From assembly GCF_900637855.1 (NCBI RefSeq), contig NZ_LR134440.1, positions 620,001 through 684,000 on the forward strand: a DNA stretch of 64,000 nt, in the 5' to 3' direction. Source of the DNA: Neisseria animaloris. GTDB lineage: Bacteria > Pseudomonadota > Gammaproteobacteria > Burkholderiales > Neisseriaceae. The number at the start of each line of letters is the position of its first letter. Position 1 is the first letter of the stretch. The position numbers were made by a program, and so were the translations under genes. Shown here piece after piece: positions 9,903 through 19,874 of the stretch. The notes under the pieces are model-generated. The model was given only the letters and a program-made list of their open reading frames with translations, was not told the origin of the DNA and made no database searches.

Positions 9903-11022
9903 GCAGAACTCTTCCTTTGAAAATGAAGCCGATTATAACGATGATTTAGAATTTTCGGCAGCCCCTGATACAGAAAGTTGCATTAATTTAACCGTTCCTG
10001 TCGATTTTGCCGGTATACGTTTAGATGCAGTGCTGGCAAAAATGCTGCCCGATTATTCCCGCAGCCGCCTCACTTCGTGGATTAAAGAAGGCAGCGTGCA
10101 GGTTAACGGAAAACCCGCTCAGCCGAAAGACAAAATGATAGGCGGCGAATTCATCGACGTAACCGTACGCCCCAGCGAAGAAAACCTCGCTTTCACACCC
10201 GAAGCAATAGATTTGGACATTATCTATGAAGACGACTCGGTAATCGTGCTGAACAAGCCTGCCGGCTTGGTGGTGCATCCGGCAGCCGGCAATTGGACGG
10301 GCACGCTGCTCAACGGCCTGTTGGCGCATTGCCCCGAATTAAGCCAGATTCCGCGTGCCGGCATCGTGCACCGATTGGACAAAGACACCAGCGGCCTGAT
10401 GGTAGTTGCCAAAACCTTGCCTGCGCAAAACGCATTGGTACAGCAGCTTCAGGCACGCACGGTAAAGCGCATCTACCGCGCCATAGCCAACGGCATCGTG
10501 CCTTTCGATGGTAAAATCGATACTTTAATCGGCCGCGACCCGCACAACCGCCTGAAAATGGCCGTAGTCAAATTCGGCGGTAAGCCGGCCGTTACCCACG
10601 TTAAAGTGCTTGAGCGTTATCTTGCCCACAGCTACATCGAATGTTCGCTCGAAACCGGCCGCACCCATCAAATCCGCGTGCATATGCGCGAAGCCAATCA
10701 TCCGCTGGCCGGTGATCCTGTTTACGGCAATCCGCGCCATTCGTGTTCCGGCACCGCCAAAGAAGCAGTAAAAGGTTTGGCGCGCCAAGCTCTGCATGCT
10801 TACCGTTTGAGCTTTATCCATCCCGCCGCCGGCGAAACGGTGTCGTTTGAAGCGCCGATTCCGCAAGATATGTATCACCTGCTTTCGGTATTACGCTTGG
10901 AAGCCGGTTTGGATTCTTCTTTGAGCCATGAAGCAGAGTGGCAGGAAAAAATCGGCAACGATGAAGACGACGATTGGAACGACGACGATTATGATGTGGA
11001 AGTGGTGTACGTAAGGGATTGA
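9901..11022 (+). CDS. rluD: 23S rRNA pseudouridine synthase RluD
   Basis: 373 aa from ATG 9901. An acidic leader of about 30 residues precedes an S4 RNA-binding domain (about 30-95, RLDAVLAKMLPDYSRSRL). The RsuA/RluD catalytic domain follows with HRLDKDTSG (catalytic Asp160), YRAIANG and GRTHQIRVH. It makes pseudouridines in helix 69 of 23S rRNA. An unusual very acidic tail (NDEDDDWNDDDYDVE) ends the protein. The frame is open upstream of 9901, but there it runs antisense to bamD and bears no homology. The promoter must therefore lie inside the bamD coding sequence. Confidence 0.93.
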   Translation: MQNSSFENEADYNDDLEFSAAPDTESCINLTVPVDFAGIRLDAVLAKMLPDYSRSRLTSWIKEGSVQVNGKPAQPKDKMIGGEFIDVTVRPSEENLAFTPEAIDLDIIYEDDSVIVLNKPAGLVVHPAAGNWTGTLLNGLLAHCPELSQIPRAGIVHRLDKDTSGLMVVAKTLPAQNALVQQLQARTVKRIYRAIANGIVPFDGKIDTLIGRDPHNRLKMAVVKFGGKPAVTHVKVLERYLAHSYIECSLETGRTHQIRVHMREANHPLAGDPVYGNPRHSCSGTAKEAVKGLARQALHAYRLSFIHPAAGETVSFEAPIPQDMYHLLSVLRLEAGLDSSLSHEAEWQEKIGNDEDDDWNDDDYDVEVVYVRD

Positions 11023-11034
11023 CGAACCAACCGA

Positions 11035-11069
11035 AAAGGCCGTCTGAAACTATCTTTCAGACGGCCTTT
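11035..11069. terminator. Inverted DUS hairpin between rluD and kdsB
   Basis: AAAGGCCGTCTGAAA and TTTCAGACGGCCTTT form a 15-base stem with TTT on either strand, between two convergent genes. Confidence 0.8.
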
Positions 11070-11083
11070 CATTATCATTAAAA

Positions 11084-11842
11084 CTATTGCGGGAACACTT
11101 CCCTTACCCTATCCAAATCTTCCTGCGTATCCACACCGGCGGCGGGAGCTTCGGCGGTGACTCTTACCGCAATCGGGTGACCGTGCCACAACACACGCAG
11201 TTGCTCCAAAGATTCCGTGCTTTCCAGCGGCGATGCACTCATGGCGGCATAATCTTTCAGAAAACCGGCGCGGTAGGCATAAATACCGATGTGTCGCAGC
11301 GGCACGGTTTCTTTCGACACTTCGCACTTGCCCTCGCGCATCAGATCGCGCGGATAAGCAATCGGCGCACGGCTGAAATAGATGGCGTTGCCGTTTTTTG
11401 CCAGCACTACTTTCACCACATTCGGATTAAGGAATTCGTCGAAATCACTGATTTCATGCGCGGCGGTGGCCATCGGTGCGCCGTTTTCCGCCAACACCTC
11501 TGCCGTTTGATTGATCAGCTCGGGAGCAATCAGCGGCTCGTCTCCCTGCACGTTTACTACGATGGTTTCGGCAGATAAATTCAGCTTTTCGGCAGCTTCT
11601 GCCAAACGGGTGGTGCCGCTTTCGTGTTTATCCGAAGTCATCACCACTTCCACGCCGTGGGTTTTGCAGGCTGTCTGAATATCGGCATGGTCGGTTGCTA
11701 CCACCACGCGAACTGCCACACTCTTGGCGGCTTGTTCGGCCACACGCACCACCATCGGCTTGCCGTGGATGTCGGCCAGCGCTTTGAGCGGCAGCCTTGA
11801 AGACGACAAACGGGCAGGAATCAAAACGATAAATTCCGTCAT
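11084..11842 (-). CDS. kdsB: 3-deoxy-manno-octulosonate cytidylyltransferase
   Basis: 252 aa. Activates Kdo as CMP-Kdo for lipooligosaccharide inner core. Nucleotidyltransferase motifs: [20 protein letters not shown] (CTP-binding N-terminus), [11 protein letters not shown] and [13 protein letters not shown]. Last gene of the run lpxK, DUF2059 gene, Trm112-like gene, kdsB; it overlaps the Trm112-like gene by 4 bases (ATGA). Grouping with lpxK places the operon in lipid A/Kdo biosynthesis. Confidence 0.96.
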   Translation of the reverse strand: MTEFIVLIPARLSSSRLPLKALADIHGKPMVVRVAEQAAKSVAVRVVVATDHADIQTACKTHGVEVVMTSDKHESGTTRLAEAAEKLNLSAETIVVNVQGDEPLIAPELINQTAEVLAENGAPMATAAHEISDFDEFLNPNVVKVVLAKNGNAIYFSRAPIAYPRDLMREGKCEVSKETVPLRHIGIYAYRAGFLKDYAAMSASPLESTESLEQLRVLWHGHPIAVRVTAEAPAAGVDTQEDLDRVREVFPQ

Positions 11843-12021
11843 GCGTGCAATTCTTCTTCAGTGAGTTGGCGGGCTTCATTTTCAAGCATGTAAGGAATGC
11901 CGTCTTTAATCGGATAAGCCAGCTTGCTTTGGCGGCACCATAATTCCTGCAATTCGGGGTTGTATTCCAACGGTGCTTTGCTGACCGGGCAGACGAGAAT
12001 ATCCAAAAATTTCTTTTCCAT
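11839..12021 (-). CDS. Trm112/YcaR family small protein
   Basis: 60 aa from ATG 12021 ([20 protein letters not shown]), the family's usual start. Contains LVCPVSK and [13 protein letters not shown], the two halves of the Trm112 zinc-ribbon-like fold, here with a single cysteine in each half. The bacterial role is uncertain; relatives activate methyltransferases, and in Gammaproteobacteria the gene also sits between lpxK and kdsB. Overlaps kdsB by 4 bases, so it is probably coupled to it. Confidence 0.9.
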   Translation of the reverse strand: MEKKFLDILVCPVSKAPLEYNPELQELWCRQSKLAYPIKDGIPYMLENEARQLTEEELHA

Positions 12022-12037
12022 CGATTTATTTACCTTT

Positions 12038-12580
12038 TCAATTACATTCATCTTTACCGCAAATCAACTGGTTGATTTCGCGTTTCAAGCACGGCGCGTT
12101 TTGCTGTTGGTAATCATTGAGCTGTTTTTGCATCAGATTATTCATCGGCACCATCACCGCCTGCAAATATTGCGGCATTTTGGCATTGATGGATTTGCCG
12201 ATGGGTGAGCTGTAAAACTTAATCAATGCATCCACTTCTTCTTGGGTCAACACTTTCGCCCCGCCCTCAATGCCCACCTTGCGGATTTCGGCACGCATTT
12301 GCGGCGTATTCATCTGTTTAACCATTTGCTCGGCATACCGGTTGATTTTAGCGGCCACCGCATCGCGTTTGGCGACCGGAATTTGTTTAAACCAATCTTG
12401 CGATTGCAGTTGCTCTTTGGCAAATGAAGGAACATTCCTGTTCATTTCATCGAGCATTTTATCGAACTGCTGCACTTCAAACAGCTTTTCCAACGAAGCC
12501 TTGCTTGCCTCCGCCGCCCAAACCGAACTTGCTGCCAAACACAAAGTAGCGGCCAATGCCCATTTATTTTTCATCTTCAT
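12038..12580 (-). CDS. Exported DUF2059 domain protein
   Basis: 180 aa. The signal peptide ([22 protein letters not shown]) is cut near Ala-Glu. The mature region is helical and matches DUF2059 ([20 protein letters not shown] and [20 protein letters not shown]). Unknown periplasmic function. ATG 12580 is chosen over the GTG one codon earlier because it shares its A with the lpxK stop (TGATG) and has GGGAGAAG upstream. Three cysteines lie near the C-terminus ([16 protein letters not shown]). Confidence 0.85.
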   Translation of the reverse strand: MKMKNKWALAATLCLAASSVWAAEASKASLEKLFEVQQFDKMLDEMNRNVPSFAKEQLQSQDWFKQIPVAKRDAVAAKINRYAEQMVKQMNTPQMRAEIRKVGIEGGAKVLTQEEVDALIKFYSSPIGKSINAKMPQYLQAVMVPMNNLMQKQLNDYQQQNAPCLKREINQLICGKDECN

Positions 12581-13608
12581 CACTTCTCCCTGATGTCTTT
12601 CAGACGGCCTGCCACGAACGCCGCCAAATCAGGTTCGATTATCGCACAAACAGGCAGCACCCACACATTTTCCGCGAGGCCGTCTGAAAATTTTACCGCG
12701 TCTTTTTCAGTAACCAGCACAATATCGGCGGCGGGCAATTTGGCGGTGGAAATATCGGCATGATCGGGCAGCGCACGGGTTTCCGCCAATGCAATGCCTA
12801 TGCCACGTAAAGTGTCGAAAAAGCGTTCCGGCTTGGCAATTCCCGCTACCGCCGCCACGTTTTTGCCTGTCAAACCGCCAATATCCAGTTTTTCATGCGA
12901 ACGGTTCAGGCGGTAAATCTCTCCTGCCTCCACACGGCTTGCAAACAGGTTTTCAGACGGCCTGAAATAAGCTCTGTCCAAACCGCCTTTACAGCCGCTC
13001 ACCACCACCGCATCCGCAGACTGCAACCGCGAAAAAGGCTCGCGCAAGCCGCCATTGGGCAGTAAATCCAAATCACGCCTGCCCATATCGGCAAACGGAA
13101 AAACTGCAATTTCCAAATCGCGCTGCAAAGCATAATGCTGCAAGCCGTCATCGGCCACAATCACCTGTACATCCGGAAATGCCGCCAACAACGCCCTACC
13201 CGCCTGCACACGGCTACTGCCTACGGCCGTCGGCGCACCGGTTTGGCGGTACAGCAGCACGGGTTCGTCGCCCGCATCGTCCGCGGTGCTGTTTTCATTC
13301 AATACATGCACTGCCGCACTCTTGCGGCCGTAACCGCGACTGATGATGCCCACCCTAATCCCACGCGCCTGCAATCCTGCTACCAACGCGGAAACCACCG
13401 GCGTTTTACCCGCTCCGCCCGCATGAATGTTACCCACCACCACAACAGGCACCGGCAGCTTTTCGCTTTTCAGACGGCCTTTACGATAACGTTCGCGACG
13501 AATAGTGGAGGCCGCCTGAAACAGATACGACAAAGGTTTCAGTAAGACAGTCAGTACGGGATTGGGGGTTTGCCAATGACGTTCGATGATTTGGTAGAGT
13601 TTGGGCAT
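12580..13608 (-). CDS. lpxK: Tetraacyldisaccharide 4'-kinase
   Basis: 342 aa. Phosphorylates the 4' position of tetraacyldisaccharide-1-phosphate to give lipid IVA, at the inner membrane. P-loop variant [14 protein letters not shown] near residues 58-71, then [10 protein letters not shown] and [19 protein letters not shown]. An N-terminal amphipathic/hydrophobic segment ([13 protein letters not shown]) anchors it. DUS copies are embedded in the coding sequence (GRLKSEK and a FRPSENLF segment). First gene of the lipid A/Kdo run. Confidence 0.96.
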   Translation of the reverse strand: MPKLYQIIERHWQTPNPVLTVLLKPLSYLFQAASTIRRERYRKGRLKSEKLPVPVVVVGNIHAGGAGKTPVVSALVAGLQARGIRVGIISRGYGRKSAAVHVLNENSTADDAGDEPVLLYRQTGAPTAVGSSRVQAGRALLAAFPDVQVIVADDGLQHYALQRDLEIAVFPFADMGRRDLDLLPNGGLREPFSRLQSADAVVVSGCKGGLDRAYFRPSENLFASRVEAGEIYRLNRSHEKLDIGGLTGKNVAAVAGIAKPERFFDTLRGIGIALAETRALPDHADISTAKLPAADIVLVTEKDAVKFSDGLAENVWVLPVCAIIEPDLAAFVAGRLKDIREK

Positions 13609-13885
13609 TTCAGACGGACTCTCGGAATATTCACGTTAAGAATATTTTACCTTACCCTACTACCTTTGGGCACAAACGCCTTTCAAAGATAGGTTTATCC
13701 CTTGAATATATCTATAAAAATAATCACTTGTACTGATTTCTTCTTCTCCAAAAAAACGGGATGAAACTATATTTATTTAAAATAAAAGTAATAAAGTTCC
13801 AATTTAGACTTTCCCAATCCCATCGCTTTATTAATATACCTAATATAATATCCTTGTCCTATATACAATGATTATTATTATTATG

Positions 13886-13891
13886 TATAAT
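13886..13891 (+). promoter_or_regulatory. Candidate -10 box for the PEBP gene
   Basis: TATAAT, 100 bases before the start codon, directly after an ATT triplet run and followed by the 14-base tandem repeat. No clear -35 hexamer is seen. Confidence 0.35.
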
Positions 13892-13899
13892 GGCGGCGA

Positions 13900-13927
13900 T
13901 TAATTTAGAGTAATTAATTTAAAGTAA
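13900..13927 (+). repeat. Two tandem 14-bp units upstream of PEBP gene
   Basis: TTAATTTAGAGTAA followed at once by TTAATTTAAAGTAA (13 of 14 identical), ending 63 bases before the start codon. Possible regulator-binding repeat in the leader. Confidence 0.6.
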
Positions 13928-13990
13928 CATGATATATTATGCTACTTTCCTCTTTATCTTACAATTTTCTATGTTAAAGGAGTCTTTTAT

Positions 13991-14554
13991 ATGTATAAAA
14001 AATTACTTACCGCGGTTATTATCAGCGGTTTATCTTCATCTGCATTTGCAGCTGGTGCATTCACTCTGAAAGCAGACGATATTAAAAATGGACGTTTCAG
14101 TCAGCAACAAGTTTTAAGTTCAGACTACGGTTCCGGCTGTACCGGCGAAAACATTTCCCCCGCCTTGTCTTGGAAAAACGCTCCCAAGGGTACTAAAAGC
14201 TTCGTACTTACCATTTATGACAGAGATGCTCCGACAGGTTTGGGTTGGGTACATTGGGTAGTTGCCAATATTCCGGCCGATGTTAATAAATTACCGGCCG
14301 GCATCACCGCCGACGGAAAAAATTTGCCGGCCGGAGCAATACAAACCCGCACTGATTTCGGTAAACCCGGTTATGGTGGCGCTTGTCCTCCTAAAGGTAG
14401 AAAACACCGCTATGAAATAACCCTGACTGCTTTAAAAATAGACAAGCTGCCCAATATTACTTCGGAATCCATGGCTGCCCGGGTTGGTTTCCTAACCAAA
14501 GCAAACTCACTAGGTTCGGCAAAAGTTACTGTTGTACATCAACGCCAAGAGTAA
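13991..14554 (+). CDS. Secreted YbhB/YbcL family (PEBP, Raf kinase inhibitor-like) protein
   Basis: 187 aa with a cleavable signal peptide (MYKKLLTAVIISGLSSSAFA). The mature part is the phosphatidylethanolamine-binding fold: CTGENISPALSW, then TIYDRDAPTGLGWVHWVVAN (anion-binding pocket) and YGGACPPKGRKHRYEITLTA. Bacterial PEBP proteins are often periplasmic and their ligands are unknown. AAAGGAG ribosome site 9 bases before ATG. The gene and its upstream DNA are AT-richer than neighbours and lack DUS, which hints at later acquisition. Confidence 0.9.
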   Translation: MYKKLLTAVIISGLSSSAFAAGAFTLKADDIKNGRFSQQQVLSSDYGSGCTGENISPALSWKNAPKGTKSFVLTIYDRDAPTGLGWVHWVVANIPADVNKLPAGITADGKNLPAGAIQTRTDFGKPGYGGACPPKGRKHRYEITLTALKIDKLPNITSESMAARVGFLTKANSLGSAKVTVVHQRQE

Positions 14555-14585
14555 ATAAAGGCGGCGATTGCCGCCTTTATTGTTT
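14555..14585 (+). terminator. Intrinsic terminator after PEBP gene
   Basis: ATAAAGGCGGC and GCCGCCTTTAT pair around GATT directly after the stop codon, followed by TGTTTT. Unlike most terminators here it is not built from DUS. Confidence 0.9.
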
Positions 14586-14658
14586 TAATGCATACTTAAT
14601 CTACTGTATTCAAAGTGCTGTATTCAAATCCCTCTTTATTGATACCGCCCGAACCGCC

Positions 14659-16014
14659 ATGTCCGAACTTTTCGCTCCTGCCGCCATTTCCGTTTCCGAA
14701 CTCAACGCCTTAGCCAGAAGCCTGCTGGAAGACAACCTGTTCGGACTGTGGATAGCGGGCGAAGTATCCAACCTTACCCGCGCCGCCAGCGGACATTACT
14801 ATTTTTCGCTCAAAGACAGCCGTGCCCAAGTGCGCTGCGCCATGTTTAAAGGCACGGCAGCTAAATTGGCTGCACCGCTGAAAGAAGGCGACCACATCGA
14901 GCTGACCGGCAAAATCAGCATTTACGAAGCTCGCGGCGAGTTTCAAATCACCGTAAACGAAGTGCGCTTGAAAGGTTTGGGGCAGCTTTACGAAGCCTAT
15001 GAAAAGCTGAAAGCCCAATTGCAGGCTGAGGGCGTGTTTGCGGCGGAACGCAAAAAACCGCTGCCCGCCCATCCGCGCGCCATCGGCATCGTAACCAGCC
15101 TTGCCGCAGCAGCCTTGCGCGACGTGGTCAGCACATTGAAACGCCGCGCGCCGGAAATCCCCGTGATTGTGTACCCGACCACTGTGCAAGGCGCGGGCAG
15201 CGAATTTCAGATCGCCCAAGCGATTCAGACGGCCTCTGCGCGTGCCGAAGCGGACGTGTTAATCGTGTGCCGCGGCGGGGGAAGCATCGAAGACTTGTGG
15301 GCGTTTAACGAAGAGCCTGTGGTGCGGGCGATTGAGGCGTGCGAAATTCCCGTGATCAGCGGTGTGGGGCATGAAACCGATTTCACGCTGGCGGATTTTG
15401 TCGCCGACGTGCGCGCCCCCACGCCCACGGGCGCGGCGGAACTGGTCAGCCCCAACCGCTTGGAATCGCTGCACAAGCTTGCGCAGGCACAAGGCCGTCT
15501 GAAAACGGCATTGGAGCAGCGTTATTACGATGCCAGCCAAAAAGTGGATTGGTTCGCCCGCCAAATCCGCCACCCTCAACACAAATTGAACGAACAGCGC
15601 GGCCAGCTTGCCGCCTTGCAGCAGTCGCTGCGCTTTTCCATGCACAACAACCACCGTTTCAACGTCCAGCAGCTTGCCCGCCGGCAACAAAGCCTGATTC
15701 ATCTGCGCCCCGATATATCTGCGGCACAACGCGACGTGGCACGTTTTCAGACGGCCTTACAGCAAAGCCGACTGTCTTTGTTTGCGCTGTACCGCCAGCG
15801 TCTTGAAAAACAGGCCGCGTTGCTCGAAGCCGTGTCGCCGCAGCACATTTTGGAACGCGGTTTCAGCGTGGTTAAAAACAGCCGCGGGCAAGTCATCCGC
15901 AGCGCTCATGCTTTGAAGCAGGGTCAAAAACTGCACATTATGTTTGCCGACGGCGAAACCGACGTGCGCGTTACCAGCGAGCATAAGCAGCCGGATTTGT
16001 TTGATTATTCCTAA
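14659..16014 (+). CDS. xseA: Exodeoxyribonuclease VII large subunit
   Basis: 451 aa. An N-terminal OB-fold (about 1-100, FGLWIAGEVSNLTRAASGHY) is followed by the catalytic region with TSLAAAALRDVVSTLKRRAP, CRGGGSIEDLWAFNEE and SGVGHETDFTLADFVADVRA. A long coiled coil precedes the C-terminal HILERGFSVVKNSRG. Degrades single-stranded DNA together with XseB, which is not in this window. Several DUS lie inside the coding sequence. Confidence 0.96.
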   Translation: MSELFAPAAISVSELNALARSLLEDNLFGLWIAGEVSNLTRAASGHYYFSLKDSRAQVRCAMFKGTAAKLAAPLKEGDHIELTGKISIYEARGEFQITVNEVRLKGLGQLYEAYEKLKAQLQAEGVFAAERKKPLPAHPRAIGIVTSLAAAALRDVVSTLKRRAPEIPVIVYPTTVQGAGSEFQIAQAIQTASARAEADVLIVCRGGGSIEDLWAFNEEPVVRAIEACEIPVISGVGHETDFTLADFVADVRAPTPTGAAELVSPNRLESLHKLAQAQGRLKTALEQRYYDASQKVDWFARQIRHPQHKLNEQRGQLAALQQSLRFSMHNNHRFNVQQLARRQQSLIHLRPDISAAQRDVARFQTALQQSRLSLFALYRQRLEKQAALLEAVSPQHILERGFSVVKNSRGQVIRSAHALKQGQKLHIMFADGETDVRVTSEHKQPDLFDYS

Positions 16015-16033
16015 AGCCTGAGCATATCGGGTG

Positions 16034-16068
16034 CAGAGGCCGTCTGAAACCTTTTCAGACGGCCTCAA
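16034..16068. terminator. Inverted DUS hairpin after xseA (copy 1)
   Basis: GAGGCCGTCTGAAA and TTTCAGACGGCCTC around a CC centre, 22 bases past the xseA stop. The core sequence recurs exactly 100 bases later. Confidence 0.75.
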
Positions 16069-16133
16069 GCCTTTTTGAGCCATCAACAACGCCCCGTGTA
16101 GTCGGATATAATAACAAAGTCGCCAACCCTCTT

Positions 16134-16168
16134 GCAGAGGCCGTCTGAAACCTTTTCAGACGGCCTGC
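16134..16168. repeat. Inverted DUS hairpin before glnD (copy 2)
   Basis: Same inverted DUS core as at 16034-16068, ending only 14 bases before the glnD start codon. It lacks a T-run (GGCCTGCTACGG), so it is unlikely to terminate efficiently and would instead form part of the glnD leader. Confidence 0.7.
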
Positions 16169-16182
16169 TACGGAAACCCGCC

Positions 16183-18744
16183 ATGCAAACCGTGATTCAA
16201 TCCGCCGTTCAAGAGCTGCAATCGGAAAAGCAGCAAGCCGTTGCAGCCTACCGCAGCAAACGCCAGCCGATGATGTTTTTCGAGCGTTACGGCAAGGCAT
16301 TAGAAAAAATGCTGTCGAGGTTGTGGCAGGAACTGTTCGGCAACAGCCATTTATGCCTGCTGGCCACGGGCGGATTCGGGCGCGAAGAAATATATCCGTT
16401 TTCCGACTTGGATTTGGCCGTGGTGTCGCCCGATCCGCTCACGTCCGAAGAGCAGGAAAAAATTACCGAATTCGTGCAGATTCTGTGGGACATGAAACTC
16501 GCACCGGCCGTGAAAAGCGGCGGCATAGAAGAATTGTGCGACAGCGTGCATGACGACATCACCGGCGATACCGCCCTGCTCGAAGCGCGTTTTTTATCCG
16601 GCAACCGCCGAGCGGCCGACCGCTTGTTGCAATGTCTGAGTTTGCAGCGCGATACCGCCTCGTTTATCGAATCCAAACTGCTGGAAATGGAGCAGCGGCA
16701 TACCAAATCGCAAGGTTCCGGCGCGGTGTTGGAACCGAACATCAAAACCTGCCCCGGCGGGTTGCGCGACATCCATACCATTTTGTGGCTGGCCAAAGCG
16801 CAAGATTTGGACGCACCGATACATACACTAATCGCCCAAGGCGTGATTACCCGCACCGAAGCGGGCATGCTGATGAACAGCCACAAACGGCTGGCCTCCA
16901 TCCGCATCGAGCTGCATTTGGCTGCCGGCCGCGCCGAAGACCGCTTGATTTTCGATCTGCAAAGCCAAGTAGCGGAAAATATGGGCTGGCAGGACGATGA
17001 AAAACACATCAAAAGCGAAAAGCTGATGCGTGTGTTTTACCGCGCTGTCAAAATCGTCAAACAGCTCAACGGCATTCTGCTGCCCATGCTGCGCGGGCGT
17101 ATTTATTCGCTGCTGCCGCGCTCGGTACACGACATAGACGAAGATTATTATCAGGTCGGCAACCAGATTGCCGTGAGAAATAAAGAGCTGTTTGCACACC
17201 ACCCCGAACATATTTTCAAAATCGTCGAAATCCTGCGAAGCCGCAACGATCTCACTTCGCTCGCCCCCAAAACCCTGCGTGCATGGTGGGCGGCCACCCG
17301 CAAAATCAACCGTGGTTTTTATGACAACCCCGCCAACCGCCGGCGTTTTGCCGGATTTTTCAAAAATGGTGACGGCTTAACCCATATATTGCGTTTTCTC
17401 AATCTATACGGCGTATTGGGACGTTATTTGCCCGCATGGGGAAAAATCGTCGGCCTGCTCCAGCACGATTTGTTTCACGTTTATCCGGTAGACGACCATA
17501 TTCTGATGGTGGTGCGCAACATGCGCCGCCTCGCGTTAGATTCGCACAGCCACGAACTGCCGTCGGCTTCCGCGCTGATGCACTCATTCCCCAAACAGCA
17601 TGTGCTTTATTTAGCGGCGTTTTTCCACGATATTGCCAAAGGACGGCGCGGAGATCATGCCGTACAGGGCATGGCCGACGCATGTGATTTTGCCGCCGAC
17701 CATTTTTTGGACACGGAAGAAAGCGAATTGCTGGTGTGGCTGGTGGAAAACCATCTGCTGATGTCGGCCACCGCCCAAAAAGAAGACATCCAAGACCCCG
17801 ATGTTATCAACCATTTCTGCGGCAAAGTGAAAACACCCGAACGCTTAACCGCGCTTTATCTGCTCACCGTGGCCGACATACGCGGCACCAACCCCAAACT
17901 CTGGAACGGCTGGCGTGCCGGCTTGTTGGAAAATCTGTTTCACGCCGCTGCACGCCGTTTTTCCGGGGAAAGCGGCAACCGCAACGTTATCGTCAGTCGC
18001 CGCCAACAGGGGGCAACCGACCAGCTTGCCTGTACGGGAACTCCTGAAAAACAACAAAAGCAGCTTTGGCGCGCGCTCGGCTCGGCTTATTTCGTGCGCC
18101 ACGAATTGCAGGAAATCCTGTGGCACACCGCCAACCTCGTCCATTGCCTTGAAGAACCGCAGATACGCAGCCGCCTGTTGCCCGAAAGCGATACGCTTCA
18201 GGTAATGGCTTTCATGCCCAACGGCCCGCGCCTGTTTGCCGGCTTATGCCGTATTTTCAGCCGTCACGGTTTGGATATCCTAACCGCCCGCGCTTTCGTT
18301 ACCGAACACAACTACATTCTCGATACGTTTATCGTGCAAATACCGCCACAATACGGTTATGCTGACTATCCCAATATCCAAAGTGCCTTGGAAGCAGAAT
18401 TGAATAATTTCGTACACGGTTATACCAATAACAACAACGACGGATACCGCACGGCTCGCAGCCGCCGCAGCCGCCATCTACCGATTACGCCGAACGTGCT
18501 GCTGATACCCGAAGAAGATGCTCCCGGCTGGTACACGCTGGAAATTGTCGCCGTCAACCGCCCCTACCTACTGGCAGATGTGGCCGGTGTGTTATCCGAC
18601 CAAAACATCAGCGTACGCTACGCCAAAATCACTACCCTAGACGAGCGCGTGGAAGACAGCTTCCTGCTGTACAGCCTCGAACTCGACACGCCGAAAACCC
18701 AGCTTGCACTGAAACAGGCCCTGTTGGAACAACTGAGTATCTGA
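16183..18744 (+). CDS. glnD: Bifunctional PII uridylyltransferase / uridylyl-removing enzyme
   Basis: 853 aa from ATG 16183 ([13 protein letters not shown]); the upstream extension only translates a DUS. The nucleotidyltransferase domain has [18 protein letters not shown] (63-80, metal-binding Asp75 and Asp77). The HD domain for deuridylylation has [13 protein letters not shown] (His482, Asp483). Two ACT domains at about 690-760 and 790-853 sense glutamine. GlnD uridylylates the PII protein under nitrogen limitation. The PII gene is not in the window. Confidence 0.96.
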   Translation: MQTVIQSAVQELQSEKQQAVAAYRSKRQPMMFFERYGKALEKMLSRLWQELFGNSHLCLLATGGFGREEIYPFSDLDLAVVSPDPLTSEEQEKITEFVQILWDMKLAPAVKSGGIEELCDSVHDDITGDTALLEARFLSGNRRAADRLLQCLSLQRDTASFIESKLLEMEQRHTKSQGSGAVLEPNIKTCPGGLRDIHTILWLAKAQDLDAPIHTLIAQGVITRTEAGMLMNSHKRLASIRIELHLAAGRAEDRLIFDLQSQVAENMGWQDDEKHIKSEKLMRVFYRAVKIVKQLNGILLPMLRGRIYSLLPRSVHDIDEDYYQVGNQIAVRNKELFAHHPEHIFKIVEILRSRNDLTSLAPKTLRAWWAATRKINRGFYDNPANRRRFAGFFKNGDGLTHILRFLNLYGVLGRYLPAWGKIVGLLQHDLFHVYPVDDHILMVVRNMRRLALDSHSHELPSASALMHSFPKQHVLYLAAFFHDIAKGRRGDHAVQGMADACDFAADHFLDTEESELLVWLVENHLLMSATAQKEDIQDPDVINHFCGKVKTPERLTALYLLTVADIRGTNPKLWNGWRAGLLENLFHAAARRFSGESGNRNVIVSRRQQGATDQLACTGTPEKQQKQLWRALGSAYFVRHELQEILWHTANLVHCLEEPQIRSRLLPESDTLQVMAFMPNGPRLFAGLCRIFSRHGLDILTARAFVTEHNYILDTFIVQIPPQYGYADYPNIQSALEAELNNFVHGYTNNNNDGYRTARSRRSRHLPITPNVLLIPEEDAPGWYTLEIVAVNRPYLLADVAGVLSDQNISVRYAKITTLDERVEDSFLLYSLELDTPKTQLALKQALLEQLSI

Positions 18745-18862
18745 ACACGGTACCCGAGGGCTTCCTGAATTATTTTCAGACGGCCTGAAGGTTTACCGGC
18801 ATATTCCAAATGTTTACCCGACCTTCCGACTACATACGTTTTCAGGCCGTCTGAAAAACCGC

Positions 18863-18868
18863 TATAAT
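18863..18868 (+). promoter_or_regulatory. -10 box of the nadK promoter
   Basis: TATAAT 32 bases before the nadK start, directly preceded by a DUS (AGGCCGTCTGAAAAA, 18845-18859) that occupies the spacer/-35 region. Confidence 0.6.
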
Positions 18869-18900
18869 CTAAATTTACGACACCTGCAACAGATTGCGCC

Positions 18901-19791
18901 ATGAACAGCCAATTCAAACACATCGGCATCGTTACCCGCCCGCAAACGCCCGGCATTCAGGAAAATCTGCATACTCTGGTGAATTTCCTGCATAACGCCG
19001 GACTGGATATTTATCTTGACGAAGCCAACGTTCAAGACGATACGGCGGCAGTGCAAGACGCAGCCCTCTGCCACATTGCCGATAAGGAAAACCTCGGCAA
19101 AAAATGTGATTTGGTCATCGTGCTCGGCGGCGATGGCACATTCCTGTCCGTTGCCCGCAAACTGGCTCCGTACCGCGTTCCGGTTATCGGTGTCAACCAA
19201 GGCCATCTGGGATTCTTAACCCAAGTGCCGCGCGAAAACATGGTACACGGCTTGAGCGGCATGCTTACCGGCAAATACCTGCCCGAAGAACGGATTTTGC
19301 TGGAAACCTCGCTGTTACGTAACGGCGAGATGATTACTACTTCACTGGCACTTAACGATGTAGTACTTTCCCGCGGCGGTGCAGGCCAGATGATTGAATT
19401 TGAAGTTTTTATCAATAAAGAATTCGTTTATACCCAGCGTTCAGACGGCCTGATTGTATCCACGCCCACCGGTTCCACCGCCTACGCACTTGCTGCCGGC
19501 GGCCCGATTATGCAGGCCAGTTTGCGCGCATTCACTTTGGTGCCGATTTGCCCGCAATCGATGACCAACCGGCCGATTGCCGTTTCGGACACCTGCGAAA
19601 TCGAAATCCTGATTACCAAAAGCGGTGATGCCCGCGTTCATTTCGACGGGCAGTCTTTCGTCGACGTACAAAATTTCGACCGCATCCAAATCCACCGCTA
19701 CCGCCACCCGCTACGCGTTTTACACCCCACCGACTACCAATACTACAAAACCCTGCGCCAGAAACTGCACTGGGGCGAACAGCTTATCTGA
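18901..19791 (+). CDS. nadK: NAD kinase
   Basis: 296 aa. Phosphorylates NAD to NADP using ATP or polyphosphate, in the cytoplasm. GGDGT at residues 76-80 (Asp78 catalytic), then [17 protein letters not shown], the second conserved substrate-binding stretch, and [13 protein letters not shown] near the end. A DUS in reverse orientation is used as coding sequence for the QRSDGLIV segment, a place where NAD kinases naturally have SDG. Monocistronic with its own promoter. Confidence 0.96.
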   Translation: MNSQFKHIGIVTRPQTPGIQENLHTLVNFLHNAGLDIYLDEANVQDDTAAVQDAALCHIADKENLGKKCDLVIVLGGDGTFLSVARKLAPYRVPVIGVNQGHLGFLTQVPRENMVHGLSGMLTGKYLPEERILLETSLLRNGEMITTSLALNDVVLSRGGAGQMIEFEVFINKEFVYTQRSDGLIVSTPTGSTAYALAAGGPIMQASLRAFTLVPICPQSMTNRPIAVSDTCEIEILITKSGDARVHFDGQSFVDVQNFDRIQIHRYRHPLRVLHPTDYQYYKTLRQKLHWGEQLI

Positions 19792-19835
19792 GGCCGTCTG
19801 AAAACAGTTCGGTTCGGCAAAACAAACAGATACCG

Positions 19836-19841
19836 TATAAT
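19836..19841 (+). promoter_or_regulatory. -10 box of the YpfJ-like gene
   Basis: TATAAT (CCGTATAATACC), 34 bases before the start, downstream of a DUS at 19793-19804 that also follows the nadK stop. Confidence 0.55.
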
Positions 19842-19874
19842 ACCCACAACAATCAATACAAAAGGAATCCGACC

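Larger units (their letters stand above)
13609..13990. other. AT-rich intergenic region with tandem repeat
   Basis: About 380 bases, much richer in A+T than the neighbours and without DUS except a partial copy at the lpxK edge. Holds four ATT/ATG triplets (13871-13884), a TATAAT at 13886-13891 and two tandem 14-base units (TTAATTTARAGTAA) at 13900-13927. No open frame of note. Confidence 0.6.
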
